From positions 2,852,001 to 2,916,000 of the forward strand of contig OY729432.1 of assembly GCA_963422385.1 (NCBI GenBank): a stretch of 64,000 nucleotides of DNA, read 5' to 3'. Shown piece after piece: positions 51,022 to 60,109 of the stretch. This DNA comes from JAJDTQ01 sp963422385 (lineage in GTDB: Bacteria; Desulfobacterota; Binatia; UBA9968; JAJDTQ01). Both the position numbers and the translations under genes were made by a program. The stretch's first letter is position 1. Each line of letters opens with the position of its first letter. Below the pieces are notes generated by a model. It worked only from the letters and a program-made list of their open reading frames with translations. It was not told where the DNA came from and ran no database searches.

Positions 51022-53142
51022 ATGCTCGAAGCTTCCGTTGACGCACTGTTCCACCTCTTCTCGCCGGGGCCGCTCCTGGCGATGCTCCTGGTGCTGCCGG
51101 TGGCGCTGTTCTCCGGGCTCATGCCCGGAGGCGGCCTGCCGGTATCCGTCATCGTCCTGAGCCTCGCGGTCCACCTCGACCCCTGGGTCGCCATCACCAT
51201 CGTGGTGTTCCACATGGCGGCCAGCGATATCACCGAGCCCATTCCCGCCATCCTGTTCGGCGTTCCCGGCGCCCGCTCGGCCCAGGCCACGGTGCTCGAC
51301 GGCTATCCCATGGCCAAGAAGGGTCTGGCGGGCGTAGCGCTGGGCGCGAGCTACACCACCACCATCGTGGGCGGAGTCATCGGCGCCATCGCGCTGCTGT
51401 TGGCGTTGCCGGTGAGCCGGCAGCTCCTGGAGTGGTTCGGTTCGGCCGAGTTCTTTCTGCTGACGCTGATGGGGGTGCTGGCCGTGGCCGTGGTCAGCGC
51501 CGGGGCCTTCGTCAAAGGCATCCTCACCGCGGCCTTCGGCATCGCCATCGCCATGGTGGGCTACGCCGACCTGGGCGGCAACGTACGCGCCGCCATGGGG
51601 TTCGACTTCTACCTGTGGGACGGGTTCGGACTCGTGCCCGTTGTGGTTGGCTTGTTCGCCCTGCCCGAAGCCATCGCCCTGGTGGTGGGTGACACCACCA
51701 TAGCCCGGGAGCGGCTGGACACTCTGCTGCGCGACGCCAAAGCGGATGTCTGGCGCGGCATGTGGGAGGCATGGCGCCACAAGTGGTTGATGGTCCGCTC
51801 CTCCCTCATCGGCGTTTTCGTGGGCATCATGCCCGGCGTCGGCGGCAGTGCGGCCCATTGGATTGCCTACGCTCAGGCGCGCCAGACGGAGAAGGGTGGC
51901 ACCGAGACCTTCGGCAAAGGCGACGTACGCGGCGTCATCGCCTCCGACGCCGCCAACAACTCCGTGGACGGCGGCGTACTCATCCCCACCGTGGTCTTCG
52001 GCATCCCCGGCAGCGGCGGCATGGCCATCGTGCTCGCCATCCTCATCCTCACCGGGGTGACGCCCGGCCCGGGCATGCTCACCCGGCACCTCGACCTCAC
52101 GGTCAGCATGGTCTACACCATCGCCTTCGCGAACATCGTCGTGGTGCCCATCATGCTGGCCTTTGCCCCGACGCTTTGCCGTATCGCGGTGATCCCGCCC
52201 AACATCCTGGCGCCGGTGGTGGTGGCCATCGTCTCCCTGGCGGCGCTGGCGGCCAGCGGGTCCCTGGGCGATCTGGCGGCGGTGCTGGCCTTCGGCCTGT
52301 TGGGCGTCTTCATGAAGCGCTATGGCTGGCCCAGACCACCCATCCTCATCGCGGTGGCACTGGCCGATATCCTGGAGCGGTTTCTCTGGATCTCCGTGAA
52401 CAACTACGGCTTCGGCATGTTGCTGCGGCCCCAGTTCCTGGCCATCCTGGCATTCATGATCGTGGTCACCCTCTTCAGCCTGGGCGCGCAACGCGGCGCC
52501 AGCCGGGTCATGCGGTCCATGACCGAGAGCGAGAAAGCCGGAGACGGGACGGAGGAGGGCAGGGCGGACGAGCGCGGAACCGGCGGGGGAGGGACGGACC
52601 AGGGAAGCACCGACGAGGACACCGAGGCGGCGCCCCGGAAGTTCCGCCTCTCCCTGGAGATGGCCGGAGAGGTGGTCCTCCTGCTCGGGGTGGGCGCGTT
52701 CTTCGTCTACATGTTCATTGATTCCTTCAACTGGCCGGAAGGCGCCACGCTCATGCCCAGGATCGCCGTTCTCGTGGGGACCCCGTTCTGGCTCATTCGG
52801 GCGGCGACCGTGTTGAGGGGGACCCGGGAGAAACGCATGGAGGAAGGCGACATCATGGACACCGGGTTCATCCTCGGGGACGATCCCCGGACCGAGGGCC
52901 GCCGGTTCGTGCGGATCTTCGGTTTCACCGCGCTGATGTACGTCGCCATCTGGGTCCTGGGCGTGCACATCGCCCTGCCGGGCATACTCTTCCTCTACCT
53001 GATCTACTACGGCAGGGCGGGATGGTTGTGGTCCGCGGGCCTCGCCTTGGCGTTCCTGGCCTTGATCGTGGGCTTCTATGACTGGGGCATCCACATCGTG
53101 TGGCCCGAGTCGCTCCTGGGACCGCTGTGGCCTGCGGGGTAG
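51022..53142 (+). CDS. tctA: Fused TctA-TctB tripartite tricarboxylate transporter (706 aa)
   Basis: Residues 1-495 are TctA (LVLPVALFSGLMPGGGLPVS, ILFGVPGARSAQATVLDGYP, FVGIMPGVGGSAAHWIAYAQ). Residues about 500-540 are a hydrophilic Gly/Glu/Asp linker (EKAGDGTEEGRADERGTGGG), and 545-706 are a TctB-like four-helix unit (AGEVVLLLGVGAFFVYMF, ALMYVAIWVLGVHIALPG, AGLALAFLALIVGFYDWG). The stand-alone tctA/tctB pair elsewhere in the window (18040-20015) shows the usual split form. One continuous frame without stops, so the fusion appears genuine. Confidence 0.9.
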   Translation: MLEASVDALFHLFSPGPLLAMLLVLPVALFSGLMPGGGLPVSVIVLSLAVHLDPWVAITIVVFHMAASDITEPIPAILFGVPGARSAQATVLDGYPMAKKGLAGVALGASYTTTIVGGVIGAIALLLALPVSRQLLEWFGSAEFFLLTLMGVLAVAVVSAGAFVKGILTAAFGIAIAMVGYADLGGNVRAAMGFDFYLWDGFGLVPVVVGLFALPEAIALVVGDTTIARERLDTLLRDAKADVWRGMWEAWRHKWLMVRSSLIGVFVGIMPGVGGSAAHWIAYAQARQTEKGGTETFGKGDVRGVIASDAANNSVDGGVLIPTVVFGIPGSGGMAIVLAILILTGVTPGPGMLTRHLDLTVSMVYTIAFANIVVVPIMLAFAPTLCRIAVIPPNILAPVVVAIVSLAALAASGSLGDLAAVLAFGLLGVFMKRYGWPRPPILIAVALADILERFLWISVNNYGFGMLLRPQFLAILAFMIVVTLFSLGAQRGASRVMRSMTESEKAGDGTEEGRADERGTGGGGTDQGSTDEDTEAAPRKFRLSLEMAGEVVLLLGVGAFFVYMFIDSFNWPEGATLMPRIAVLVGTPFWLIRAATVLRGTREKRMEEGDIMDTGFILGDDPRTEGRRFVRIFGFTALMYVAIWVLGVHIALPGILFLYLIYYGRAGWLWSAGLALAFLALIVGFYDWGIHIVWPESLLGPLWPAG

Positions 53143-53150
53143 GTCGCCGT

Positions 53151-54149
53151 TTACAGCTTCAGCAACCGCCTGGCATTCCCCTCCAAAATCGCCAGCTTCT
53201 GCTCGTCCGGGCAATCCAGCGCCTCCACCTTCTCCACCGCGCTCCAGTCGCCCAGCGGATAGGGATAGTCCGTCCCGATCATCAGGTGCTCCCATCCCAG
53301 CAGGCTCTTGAGATATTCCAGCGTGTCCACCCGGTACACCAGCGCGTCGGAGTAGAGATTCTTCAGGTAGGCGCTGGGCTTGTCCCTGGCTTCGGCGTCC
53401 GCCGCGCCCGGCCGCACGCCGAAGCCCTGGTCGAAACGTCCCAGGTGATAGGGGAAGAAGCCGCCGCCATGGAGCGTGCAGAGCTTGAGGTCGGGGAAAC
53501 GGTCGAACACGCCGCTGTAGGTCATGAACCCCAGGGAGAGGGCGGTGTCCGCGGGGTTGCCGCAGATCAGGAACAGGCCGTAGGGCGCCATCCGGTCGAG
53601 GCCCGCGATGTCCTCGGGATGCATGACGATCAGCGCGTCCAGTTCCTGCGCCTTGCCCCAGAAGGCGTCGTATTCGTGGCTCCGGAAGTATGCGCCGTTG
53701 ACGTTGGTGCCGATGTAGGCTCCGGCAAGCTTGTGCTCGACGATGCCGCGCTCCAGCACCCTGGCGGCCCGCTCGGGATCCTGCAGCGGCACCGCCGCCA
53801 GCGCGGTGAAACGGTCCGGGTGCCGCGCTCTGAGTTCCATGAGTCCCTCGTTGTATAGGCTGCACCAGGCTTCTCCCTGCTCCGGGTCGAGGCGGTAGCC
53901 AAGGCAGGCCGTATGCGGCTCGAGGGTCGCCATGGCGATCTTGCCCTTGTCCATGTTCACCAGTCGTTTCTCGACGTCCAGGAGGGGCGGTGGGACCACG
54001 AAGCTCGGCCCGCTCCCGATGGTGAGGGTGTCAAGGCCTTCCGGGGTCCGGCCCACCTCCGTACCCACGGCCTTGCCGTGGGCCTTCAACTCCTCGATCA
54101 GGCCCGGCGGCATGTAGTGGTGGTGAATGTCGATGGCACAGGTATGCAT
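53151..54149 (-). CDS. ACMSD-like amidohydrolase/decarboxylase (332 aa)
   Basis: HxHxxP motif DIHHHYMPPGLIEEL, internal metal His in LIVMHPEDIAG and CTLHGGGFFPYHLGRFDQ, and catalytic Asp in MIGTDYPYPLGD. This is the ACMSD/gamma-resorcylate decarboxylase-type amidohydrolase pattern, clearer than in the pair at 26-28 kb. Non-oxidative decarboxylation of an aromatic or muconate-like acid is a fair guess. Its start faces the divergent NMT1-like gene across a 108-bp gap. Confidence 0.9.
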   Translation of the reverse strand: MHTCAIDIHHHYMPPGLIEELKAHGKAVGTEVGRTPEGLDTLTIGSGPSFVVPPPLLDVEKRLVNMDKGKIAMATLEPHTACLGYRLDPEQGEAWCSLYNEGLMELRARHPDRFTALAAVPLQDPERAARVLERGIVEHKLAGAYIGTNVNGAYFRSHEYDAFWGKAQELDALIVMHPEDIAGLDRMAPYGLFLICGNPADTALSLGFMTYSGVFDRFPDLKLCTLHGGGFFPYHLGRFDQGFGVRPGAADAEARDKPSAYLKNLYSDALVYRVDTLEYLKSLLGWEHLMIGTDYPYPLGDWSAVEKVEALDCPDEQKLAILEGNARRLLKL

Positions 54150-54257
54150 GGCACGAGTCTCCTTGGCCGAGATGTGAGTTCGACCTGGAATTGTTCCATC
54201 ATTGAAGCGGGTATGCTAGTCTCCTACGGCATCAAGTACACGCGGAGGTCTCATCCT

Positions 54258-55124
54258 ATGTCTCACAAGATCAGAGTCACCAGCGAAGGAACCGTTTGGA
54301 CGCTGCCTTGGGACGTGGGCGTGGAGAAGGGGTTCATGGCAGCGGAGGGCATCGACGCGGAAGTAGTGACACCAGACTCCCAGCTCCAGCCCGCGGAGGT
54401 GTTCGAGCGCCCCATTGCCTCGGACTATGAGTGCGGGGACCTGGAGGGCTACAACAAGTGCGAGTGGGGCGTGATCAAGCGCGCGGCGGACGGCGAGCGG
54501 GACGGCTGGATCCTCGGGCGGCGGGAGAGCGTGGCCACCATGGCCATCATCGTGCGGGGCGATTCCTCCTGTCATCGGCTGGACGACCTCGCGGACGTGC
54601 CCATCTCCATTCAGGACCAGACCGGCTCCCACTACATGACGCTCAAGATGCTGGAGGGTCACGTGGACAAGGGAAGGGTGGAGTTGCGACACGACGGCGG
54701 ACCCGCCATCCGCACCCGCATGCTGCTGAACGGCGAAGTGGAGGCAGCGACCCTCATGGAGCCGTTCATCAGTCTGGCGGAGAGCCGTGGCTGCCGCGTT
54801 CTGGCGGAGTCCAAGTACTGGGGGCTGCTCTTCGTCAACAGCGACGACGCCACGGGTGCCCGGGAAGGGATCTTTCGCGCGCTTCGGCGTTCCGTGGATG
54901 AAATCAATTCGGACCTCAAGAAACACGCCGCGTTGCTGCTGCGTGATATTCCCGACGACCTCATCGGCGATTTCAAGCCCGAGGATTTGCACCTCAACCG
55001 GCTGGACTACGTGTACCCGGAAGACTACACCGAAGAGGAATTCAACCGGGCCCGGAACTGGATGGCCGGCTACGGGCTCAAGCCGGATTCCCAAGCCGCT
55101 TACTCGGATCTGGTCAAGCTGTAG
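54258..55124 (+). CDS. NMT1/THI5-like substrate-binding-fold protein without signal peptide (288 aa)
   Basis: SHKIRVTSEGTVWTLPWDVG, VEKGFMAAEGIDAEVV and later IQDQTGSHYMTLKMLEGHVD resemble the NMT1/SsuA-type periplasmic-binding fold, but the protein begins directly with the fold and has no signal peptide or lipobox. A cytoplasmic enzyme or sensor role is therefore likelier than transport (compare Thi5/HMP-P synthases and phthalate 4,5-dihydroxy decarboxylase-like members). Ends with an acidic NRLDYVYPEDYTEEEFNRAR tail. GGAGG sits 10 nt before ATG 54258. Divergent from the ACMSD-like gene. Confidence 0.65.
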   Translation: MSHKIRVTSEGTVWTLPWDVGVEKGFMAAEGIDAEVVTPDSQLQPAEVFERPIASDYECGDLEGYNKCEWGVIKRAADGERDGWILGRRESVATMAIIVRGDSSCHRLDDLADVPISIQDQTGSHYMTLKMLEGHVDKGRVELRHDGGPAIRTRMLLNGEVEAATLMEPFISLAESRGCRVLAESKYWGLLFVNSDDATGAREGIFRALRRSVDEINSDLKKHAALLLRDIPDDLIGDFKPEDLHLNRLDYVYPEDYTEEEFNRARNWMAGYGLKPDSQAAYSDLVKL

Positions 55125-55148
55125 CCACCACCGGAGACCGAAAACCGG

Positions 55149-55184
55149 GAAGGCCCCTCATCTTCATGAGGGGCCTTCTTTTTG
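55149..55184 (+). terminator. Strong Rho-independent terminator
   Basis: GAAGGCCCCTCAT pairs perfectly with ATGAGGGGCCTTC around loop CTTC, followed by TTTTTG. It sits 25 nt after the NMT1-like stop. The only in-frame ATG of the next gene lies in its 3' arm (55166). Confidence 0.9.
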
Positions 55185-56506
55185 AAGGGAACACACCCAT
55201 CCTCGCACGCATCGGCGAAAAGCTGCACGTATTCCGCGTCCTCGGGTATCGCGACTTCCGCCTGTACTGGTTCGGACACCTTACCGCGGTGGCCGGCCAC
55301 CAGATGGTCATCATGGCGCAGGGGTGGCTGGCCTGGGAGCTGACCGGGTCGGAGTACGTGCTGGGTGCACTGGGGCTGGTGGCCGCGGCCCCCGCGGTGG
55401 CGTTGACCCTGTTCGGTGGCGCCGCGGCCGACAAGGTGGAGCTCCGCCGCCTCCTCATGCAGCTACAGTTCGTCACCGCGCTGGTGCTGTTCGCGCTGGC
55501 CACGCTGGTGACCACCGAGTCGGTGCGGATCTGGCACCTGTTCGCGGTTGCCTTCATCCACGGCGGGATACAGGCCTTCGATCATCCCGCCCGGCAGGCG
55601 CTTTTCCCGCACCTGCTGGAGCGCGCGCACCTGATGAACGCGGTGAGCCTCAATTCCATGATCTGGCCCGGCACTCGCATCTTCGGGCCCGCCCTGGGAG
55701 GATTCATCATCGACCGGGGGGCCGGCTTGACCGGCGCGCCCTTGACCGGCGTCGGCGCCGCGTTCTACGTGGCGTCCGCGGCCTTTATGGTGTTCGGCCT
55801 GGCGCTGGTTCCCGTGAAGGTCCCGGACATCGTGCGAACCAGACCCGGCAGCGTCATCCGGACCATTCTGGGAGGGCTTTCGTTCGTCTGGACCCAAAGG
55901 CTTTTCCGTTCCCTCATCGCCCTGAACTACCTGGACATCTTCTTTCTGGCGTCGCACATCACGCTTCTGCCCGTCTTTGCCGACGTCGTGTTCCGGGGTG
56001 AAGGCTCGACGCTGGGCTCGCTTTACGCGGTCAGCGGCATCGGCAGCATGTTCGGCGCGCTGGTGACCGCCAACCTCGGGTACTTCCCGAAGCGAGGTTG
56101 GCTGATTCTCCTGGGCGCCGGGATCCAGGCCACTTTCCTTATGCTGTTCGGGTTTGCGAGCGCCTACACACTGGCGCTCTTCCTGTTGCTGATGGCCGGT
56201 ATCGGCCTTTCCATCTTCATGGTCAGCACCCAGACCACGGTGCAAACCCTCGTCCCCGACGAGTACCGCGGCCGGGTCATGGCCATCTGGGGCATGAATT
56301 ACAGCGTGGCGCTGCCCTTGGGGCAATTGCAAATGGGCACCTTGGCGGGCCTGTCCCGAGACCATCTGTTCTCCTTCCTCGGCAGCCTGGCTGGCGCCCC
56401 CTCCGCCGTGATCCTGAGCGGGGTGGCGATGCTGGTCGTGGTGGTGGCCACCGCAACCACCAGCCGCCAGGTTCGCGGGATCACGCCGCAGGGACCGCCG
56501 GCATAG
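55166..56506 (+). CDS. MFS transporter, EntS/MFS_3-like (about 446 aa; start uncertain)
   Basis: Twelve-helix MFS carrier: VLGYRDFRLYWFGHLTAVAG, the loop 2-3-like GGAAADKVELRRLL, FDHPARQALFPHLLERAHLM, QTTVQTLVPDEYRGRVMAIW. This is the enterobactin-exporter-like (MFS_3) branch. The body of the protein begins at about GEKLHVFRVLGYRDF (nt ~55215), but the only upstream in-frame ATG is 55166, inside the terminator hairpin and without a Shine-Dalgarno; an unconventional start (for example CTG 55221) is possible. Export substrate unknown. Confidence 0.8.
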   Translation: MRGLLFEGNTPILARIGEKLHVFRVLGYRDFRLYWFGHLTAVAGHQMVIMAQGWLAWELTGSEYVLGALGLVAAAPAVALTLFGGAAADKVELRRLLMQLQFVTALVLFALATLVTTESVRIWHLFAVAFIHGGIQAFDHPARQALFPHLLERAHLMNAVSLNSMIWPGTRIFGPALGGFIIDRGAGLTGAPLTGVGAAFYVASAAFMVFGLALVPVKVPDIVRTRPGSVIRTILGGLSFVWTQRLFRSLIALNYLDIFFLASHITLLPVFADVVFRGEGSTLGSLYAVSGIGSMFGALVTANLGYFPKRGWLILLGAGIQATFLMLFGFASAYTLALFLLLMAGIGLSIFMVSTQTTVQTLVPDEYRGRVMAIWGMNYSVALPLGQLQMGTLAGLSRDHLFSFLGSLAGAPSAVILSGVAMLVVVVATATTSRQVRGITPQGPPA

Positions 56507-56818
56507 GGTGGTGCCGTGGCGGCGGCGAATTTGCCTCTCACTACGATTCGCTTACTCGGACAGGCTGCTGGGATTCGAAATAACGCATTTCCAACTTTTG
56601 TCGTCGCTTTGATGAAGTCCATCTGGCAACAGCAACATCCGGAGGCGCAATTCCGGTTACCGGGAACAGCCGCGATTTCACCCAATCACAATACGGATCC
56701 GTCAAGCTTTTGTCACCGCGTGATTTCCTCGATAAAGTGATCTGACGGTGATTCAGGCTCTTCCGTTCGGAGACGGGAACGCGGCTGACGCATCACCGGA
56801 ACGGAGGGATTGCCAGAC
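56507..56818. other. Gap between MFS and the helicase-nuclease operon
   Basis: Contains a partial copy of the MITE-like repeat (56533-56571: CTACGATTCGCTTACTCGGA then CAGGCTGCTGG), and an AT-richer stretch (56570-56740) suitable for a promoter. No small gene recognised. Confidence 0.4.
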
Positions 56819-59800
56819 ATGACGGACCCCGGTCCGCTGTTTCAAGATACCATATTCAGGGTTCTGGAAGGCGCGCTGCGCGGCCTGACCGTGGAACGCA
56901 TTCGAGCTCAACTGGCCGAGGTTGGCGCAACTGTCCGCAAGGACGAGATCGTGCGGGCGCTTGCGCAAATGAAAGAACGCCAGCTTGTTCAGTTTGGCGC
57001 GTCGCGGCGCTGGCATGTCCGCCGGCACTCAACGGGGAAGACAAAAACCCCATCTCCGGTTTCGAGCACGCCGGACGAATACCTCGTTGCCATCCCTTGC
57101 CAGGCGATGGCGGGTGAAGGGGCCGTGGTCGGGCCGGACATGCAAAACGGGCGGATCGACCCGGGCATAGACCTCCTGAAGCAGCTCCTGCCCTACTATC
57201 AAGAGGCATTGCGGGCCAGTGACAGCGGCCAGCCTCAGGCCTTCGCCAACCAATATGGGCAGAATTTCGTGCTGCTGGAACCGGACCAGCCCTGGTGGCC
57301 CAAGGCTGAACAGGGCCGCACGCTGGTTGTTCCACTCCCACGCCTTCCGCAAGAACTTCGATCCCGCTTGGCGAGACAAGACGGCCGGCATCTCTTGTTG
57401 GGATATCCATTGCACGTGGTGGCGCCGCGCAACCACGAAAGCGATGCCTTCATCCGCCCGGTTTCGGTTTTTCGCTGCCGCTACGAACAGACGGATACCC
57501 ATCTGCGCATCCGTGTTCCGGTGGCCCGACCAACGATCGTTCGAGACTGGCTGCGCGACCAGGTGAAATATGGTGGCTGGAACGCCTCACGCCTTTTGAG
57601 CTGGCTTCTGATCGAAGATGAAACGGCCGGTCTGGACACGGAAGATGAAGCTGACGCCCCGGATTTTCTCGAGGTCCCTACCTTCGCCGCCCGTTTGGAA
57701 TCGGCTGCCGGCAAGGCGCAGCACCAGAGGTTTCTTCCGGACGCGGTGGCCAGCCGCGTGCCCCGCAGAGGCGTCACCGGCTTCTACAACGGGCTCTCGC
57801 TGTTCCCGGAAACCGTCGGGAACTACGTCCGCTCCGCGATCAAGGATTACGACCGGCTTTGCCAGGAACCCGGGGAACGGTTGGAGAAAAGCGCGGCCGG
57901 TTCGCTATTCGGCCCGCCGCGGCCCGCCTCAGCCGCACCTGCCATCCTGCATCCGTTTCCCCTGTGCGAGGCCCAATTGCTGGCCACCCGAGCCAGCCTG
58001 TCGGGACCGCTTACCGTGATCACCGGCCCGCCGGGAACGGGGAAATCCCAGGTCATAGCCGCCGTCATGCTCAGTGCTGCGGCCGCAGGGCGTTCCGTCC
58101 TTTTGGCGGCGCGCCAGCATCGCGCGATCGACGCGGTGCAGGAGCGCTTGGAAGCCTTGACCAAAGACAGAGTCCTGCTCGTGCGGGCGAATGAATCGGA
58201 AGGTTCCGGCAAGTTCACATTCGCCGATGGCCTGCGCGCCCTTCAGGCCCGTGCGGGTGACCAGGACACGGTTCGGCGGTTTGACCAGCGCTTCACCGAA
58301 GTAGCCGGGATCGATTCGAAACGCTGGAGCCTGCTTGAGAAATGGCGAAGCCTCGAGTCCATGGCCGAGGAGGAAGGCCGCCTTCTGGCGGAGCTGGACA
58401 ATCTGGCAACCGACCGGACGAAGCTGTCGGGCACGTCCGCGTCTGCGGAGACAGCGCGCAGCCCAATGCGTTTCCTTGTCCACCTTATGCGCGCTCTGGC
58501 CCGGGTTTTCCGGTTCCCTGTTCGCCTGGACATGCTTCTGGGTGCGGACTTCCGCCGTGCGCACTTTGACCGTGAGGAAACCCGGCTCAAGGCTGCGCTT
58601 CGCGAGCTGGAGGATCACATCAGAGAGTTGAGAGACGGGTTGGAGGGACAGGAGGAAACCCCGATTGGCTTGGGGGCCAAGGTACAGGCGCTCAGCGCCG
58701 AAATCATGGAACCTCTACTTGACCGGCTGGATGCCGTTGACCCGAATGACCGGCAGGCGTTGACGGCCATTGCGGGCGACGCGCGGCTCTTGGGGCGGCC
58801 GGCCGTCGACGCAAATGCGTACCGACTGATGTTGAAGTACATGCCGCTCTGGGCGGTCACGACTTTGGCCGCGGGTAGCCGAATCCCTCTGGAGGCCGGA
58901 CTGTTCGACTATGTGGTGTTCGACGAGGCCGGTGTAACGGACATCGCATCCGCTCTCCCTCTCCTGTTCAGGGCGAAAGCGGCGGTGATCGTGGGCGATC
59001 CGATGCAGCTTGGCATGATCAGCAACCTGGACCCACGTGAGGAGCGGTTGATGTTGAGCCGCCATGACCTCTTGCGGCCCGGCATCGGGCGTTTCGCGCA
59101 AGGACAGACGGACCTTTTCCAGTTCGCCGAGTCGGCGATCCAGGGTGCGCCGTTCCTGCTGGACGAGCACTACCGCTGCCATCCGGATATCGCCGGGTAC
59201 TTTAACGAAGCCTTCTACGGCCGCAGGCTCACCGCCCTGACCGACACGAGTCGATTGCGCGTTCCCACGGGCTTCAGGCCGGGCCTTCACTGGACGGATG
59301 TACAGGGCTCGGTCTCCACCGGCCGTGACATCGGGATGGGGGGCTCCGCCTATTCCGACGCGGAGGCGGAAGCCGTCGTGGAAACCCTGAAAGCGTTGGT
59401 GTCGTTGCCCTTTGAGGGCTCGGTCGGTGTCGTTACCTTTTTTGCGCCCCAAGCCGGGCGGATCAAAGAGCGGGCCGTCCGCGAGATCGGTGCCGACAAG
59501 CTCGATGGCCTGAACTTCAAGGTTTTCACCGCCAACAAGTTTCAAGGTGACGAACGCGATGTGATGTTGTTGTCGCTCTGCCTGTCCCCGGACATGCCCA
59601 CCGGCGCGCGCCACTTCCTGATGCGGGAAAAGCGCCTTGTGAATGTCGCGGTCAGTCGGGCGCGGGCGGTCTGCCAGGTCTTCGGCAACAAGACGTTCGC
59701 GGCCTCTTGCGGCATCCCGCATATCGAAACATTGGTCCGCCGTGTGAATGCGGTAGCCGTGCGGCCCGGCGCCAGGTTCGACGACCGCTTTGACAGCCCT

Positions 59801-60109
59801 TGGGAAAAGCGACTCTATGAGGAACTTGTGGGACGCGGCATAAGCCCGATACCGCAGCATCCGGTAGGCGGTCGTTTCCTGGACCTGGCGGTGGTCGACG
59901 ACACACGCAGGCCGCCACTGCGCCTGGATATCGAGGTGGACGGTGTTGCTTTCCACACCGATGACGACGGGAACCGCCTTCAGACGGATCTGTGGCGGGA
60001 TCATCAGTTGCGGGGACTGGGCTGGGAGATCCTGCGTTTCCGGGTCTACGAGTTGAGGGACAACATGGAGGGGTGTCTTGAGCGAGTTGACGAAGTCATC
60101 GGATGCTGA
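56819..60109 (+). CDS. SF1 (Upf1/DNA2-like) helicase with C-terminal PD-(D/E)xK-type nuclease (1096 aa)
   Basis: N-terminal winged-helix (LTVERIRAQLAEVGATVRKD, residues 20-65), then SF1 helicase: motif I ITGPPGTGKSQVIAAVMLSA (about 400), motif II VFDEAGVTDIASALPLLFRA (about 700), motif III VGDPMQLGMI, motif V FKVFTANKFQGDERDVMLLS and motif VI VNVAVSRARAV. A coiled-coil insertion lies around 480-640. The C-terminal 110 residues (SPWEKRLYEELVGRGISPIP, RFLDLAV, LDIEVDGVAFH) look like a Vsr/DUF559-type endonuclease with the D...ExD/E core. ATG 56819 follows GGAGGG. First gene of an operon with the two coiled-coil genes; helicase plus nuclease suggests nucleic-acid processing or defence. Confidence 0.8.
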   Translation: MTDPGPLFQDTIFRVLEGALRGLTVERIRAQLAEVGATVRKDEIVRALAQMKERQLVQFGASRRWHVRRHSTGKTKTPSPVSSTPDEYLVAIPCQAMAGEGAVVGPDMQNGRIDPGIDLLKQLLPYYQEALRASDSGQPQAFANQYGQNFVLLEPDQPWWPKAEQGRTLVVPLPRLPQELRSRLARQDGRHLLLGYPLHVVAPRNHESDAFIRPVSVFRCRYEQTDTHLRIRVPVARPTIVRDWLRDQVKYGGWNASRLLSWLLIEDETAGLDTEDEADAPDFLEVPTFAARLESAAGKAQHQRFLPDAVASRVPRRGVTGFYNGLSLFPETVGNYVRSAIKDYDRLCQEPGERLEKSAAGSLFGPPRPASAAPAILHPFPLCEAQLLATRASLSGPLTVITGPPGTGKSQVIAAVMLSAAAAGRSVLLAARQHRAIDAVQERLEALTKDRVLLVRANESEGSGKFTFADGLRALQARAGDQDTVRRFDQRFTEVAGIDSKRWSLLEKWRSLESMAEEEGRLLAELDNLATDRTKLSGTSASAETARSPMRFLVHLMRALARVFRFPVRLDMLLGADFRRAHFDREETRLKAALRELEDHIRELRDGLEGQEETPIGLGAKVQALSAEIMEPLLDRLDAVDPNDRQALTAIAGDARLLGRPAVDANAYRLMLKYMPLWAVTTLAAGSRIPLEAGLFDYVVFDEAGVTDIASALPLLFRAKAAVIVGDPMQLGMISNLDPREERLMLSRHDLLRPGIGRFAQGQTDLFQFAESAIQGAPFLLDEHYRCHPDIAGYFNEAFYGRRLTALTDTSRLRVPTGFRPGLHWTDVQGSVSTGRDIGMGGSAYSDAEAEAVVETLKALVSLPFEGSVGVVTFFAPQAGRIKERAVREIGADKLDGLNFKVFTANKFQGDERDVMLLSLCLSPDMPTGARHFLMREKRLVNVAVSRARAVCQVFGNKTFAASCGIPHIETLVRRVNAVAVRPGARFDDRFDSPWEKRLYEELVGRGISPIPQHPVGGRFLDLAVVDDTRRPPLRLDIEVDGVAFHTDDDGNRLQTDLWRDHQLRGLGWEILRFRVYELRDNMEGCLERVDEVIGC

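Noticed and set aside
50992..53865. 957-aa ORF on the minus strand
   Set aside because: Antisense shadow of the TctA-TctB fusion; composition is an artefact of high-GC third positions (runs of H, G, R, E) and no domain is recognisable. The same applies to long antisense frames at 6354-7835 (+), 25743-28508 (-), 28252-30984 (-), 32726-34972 (-), 37000-38739 (-) and 58715-61393 (-).
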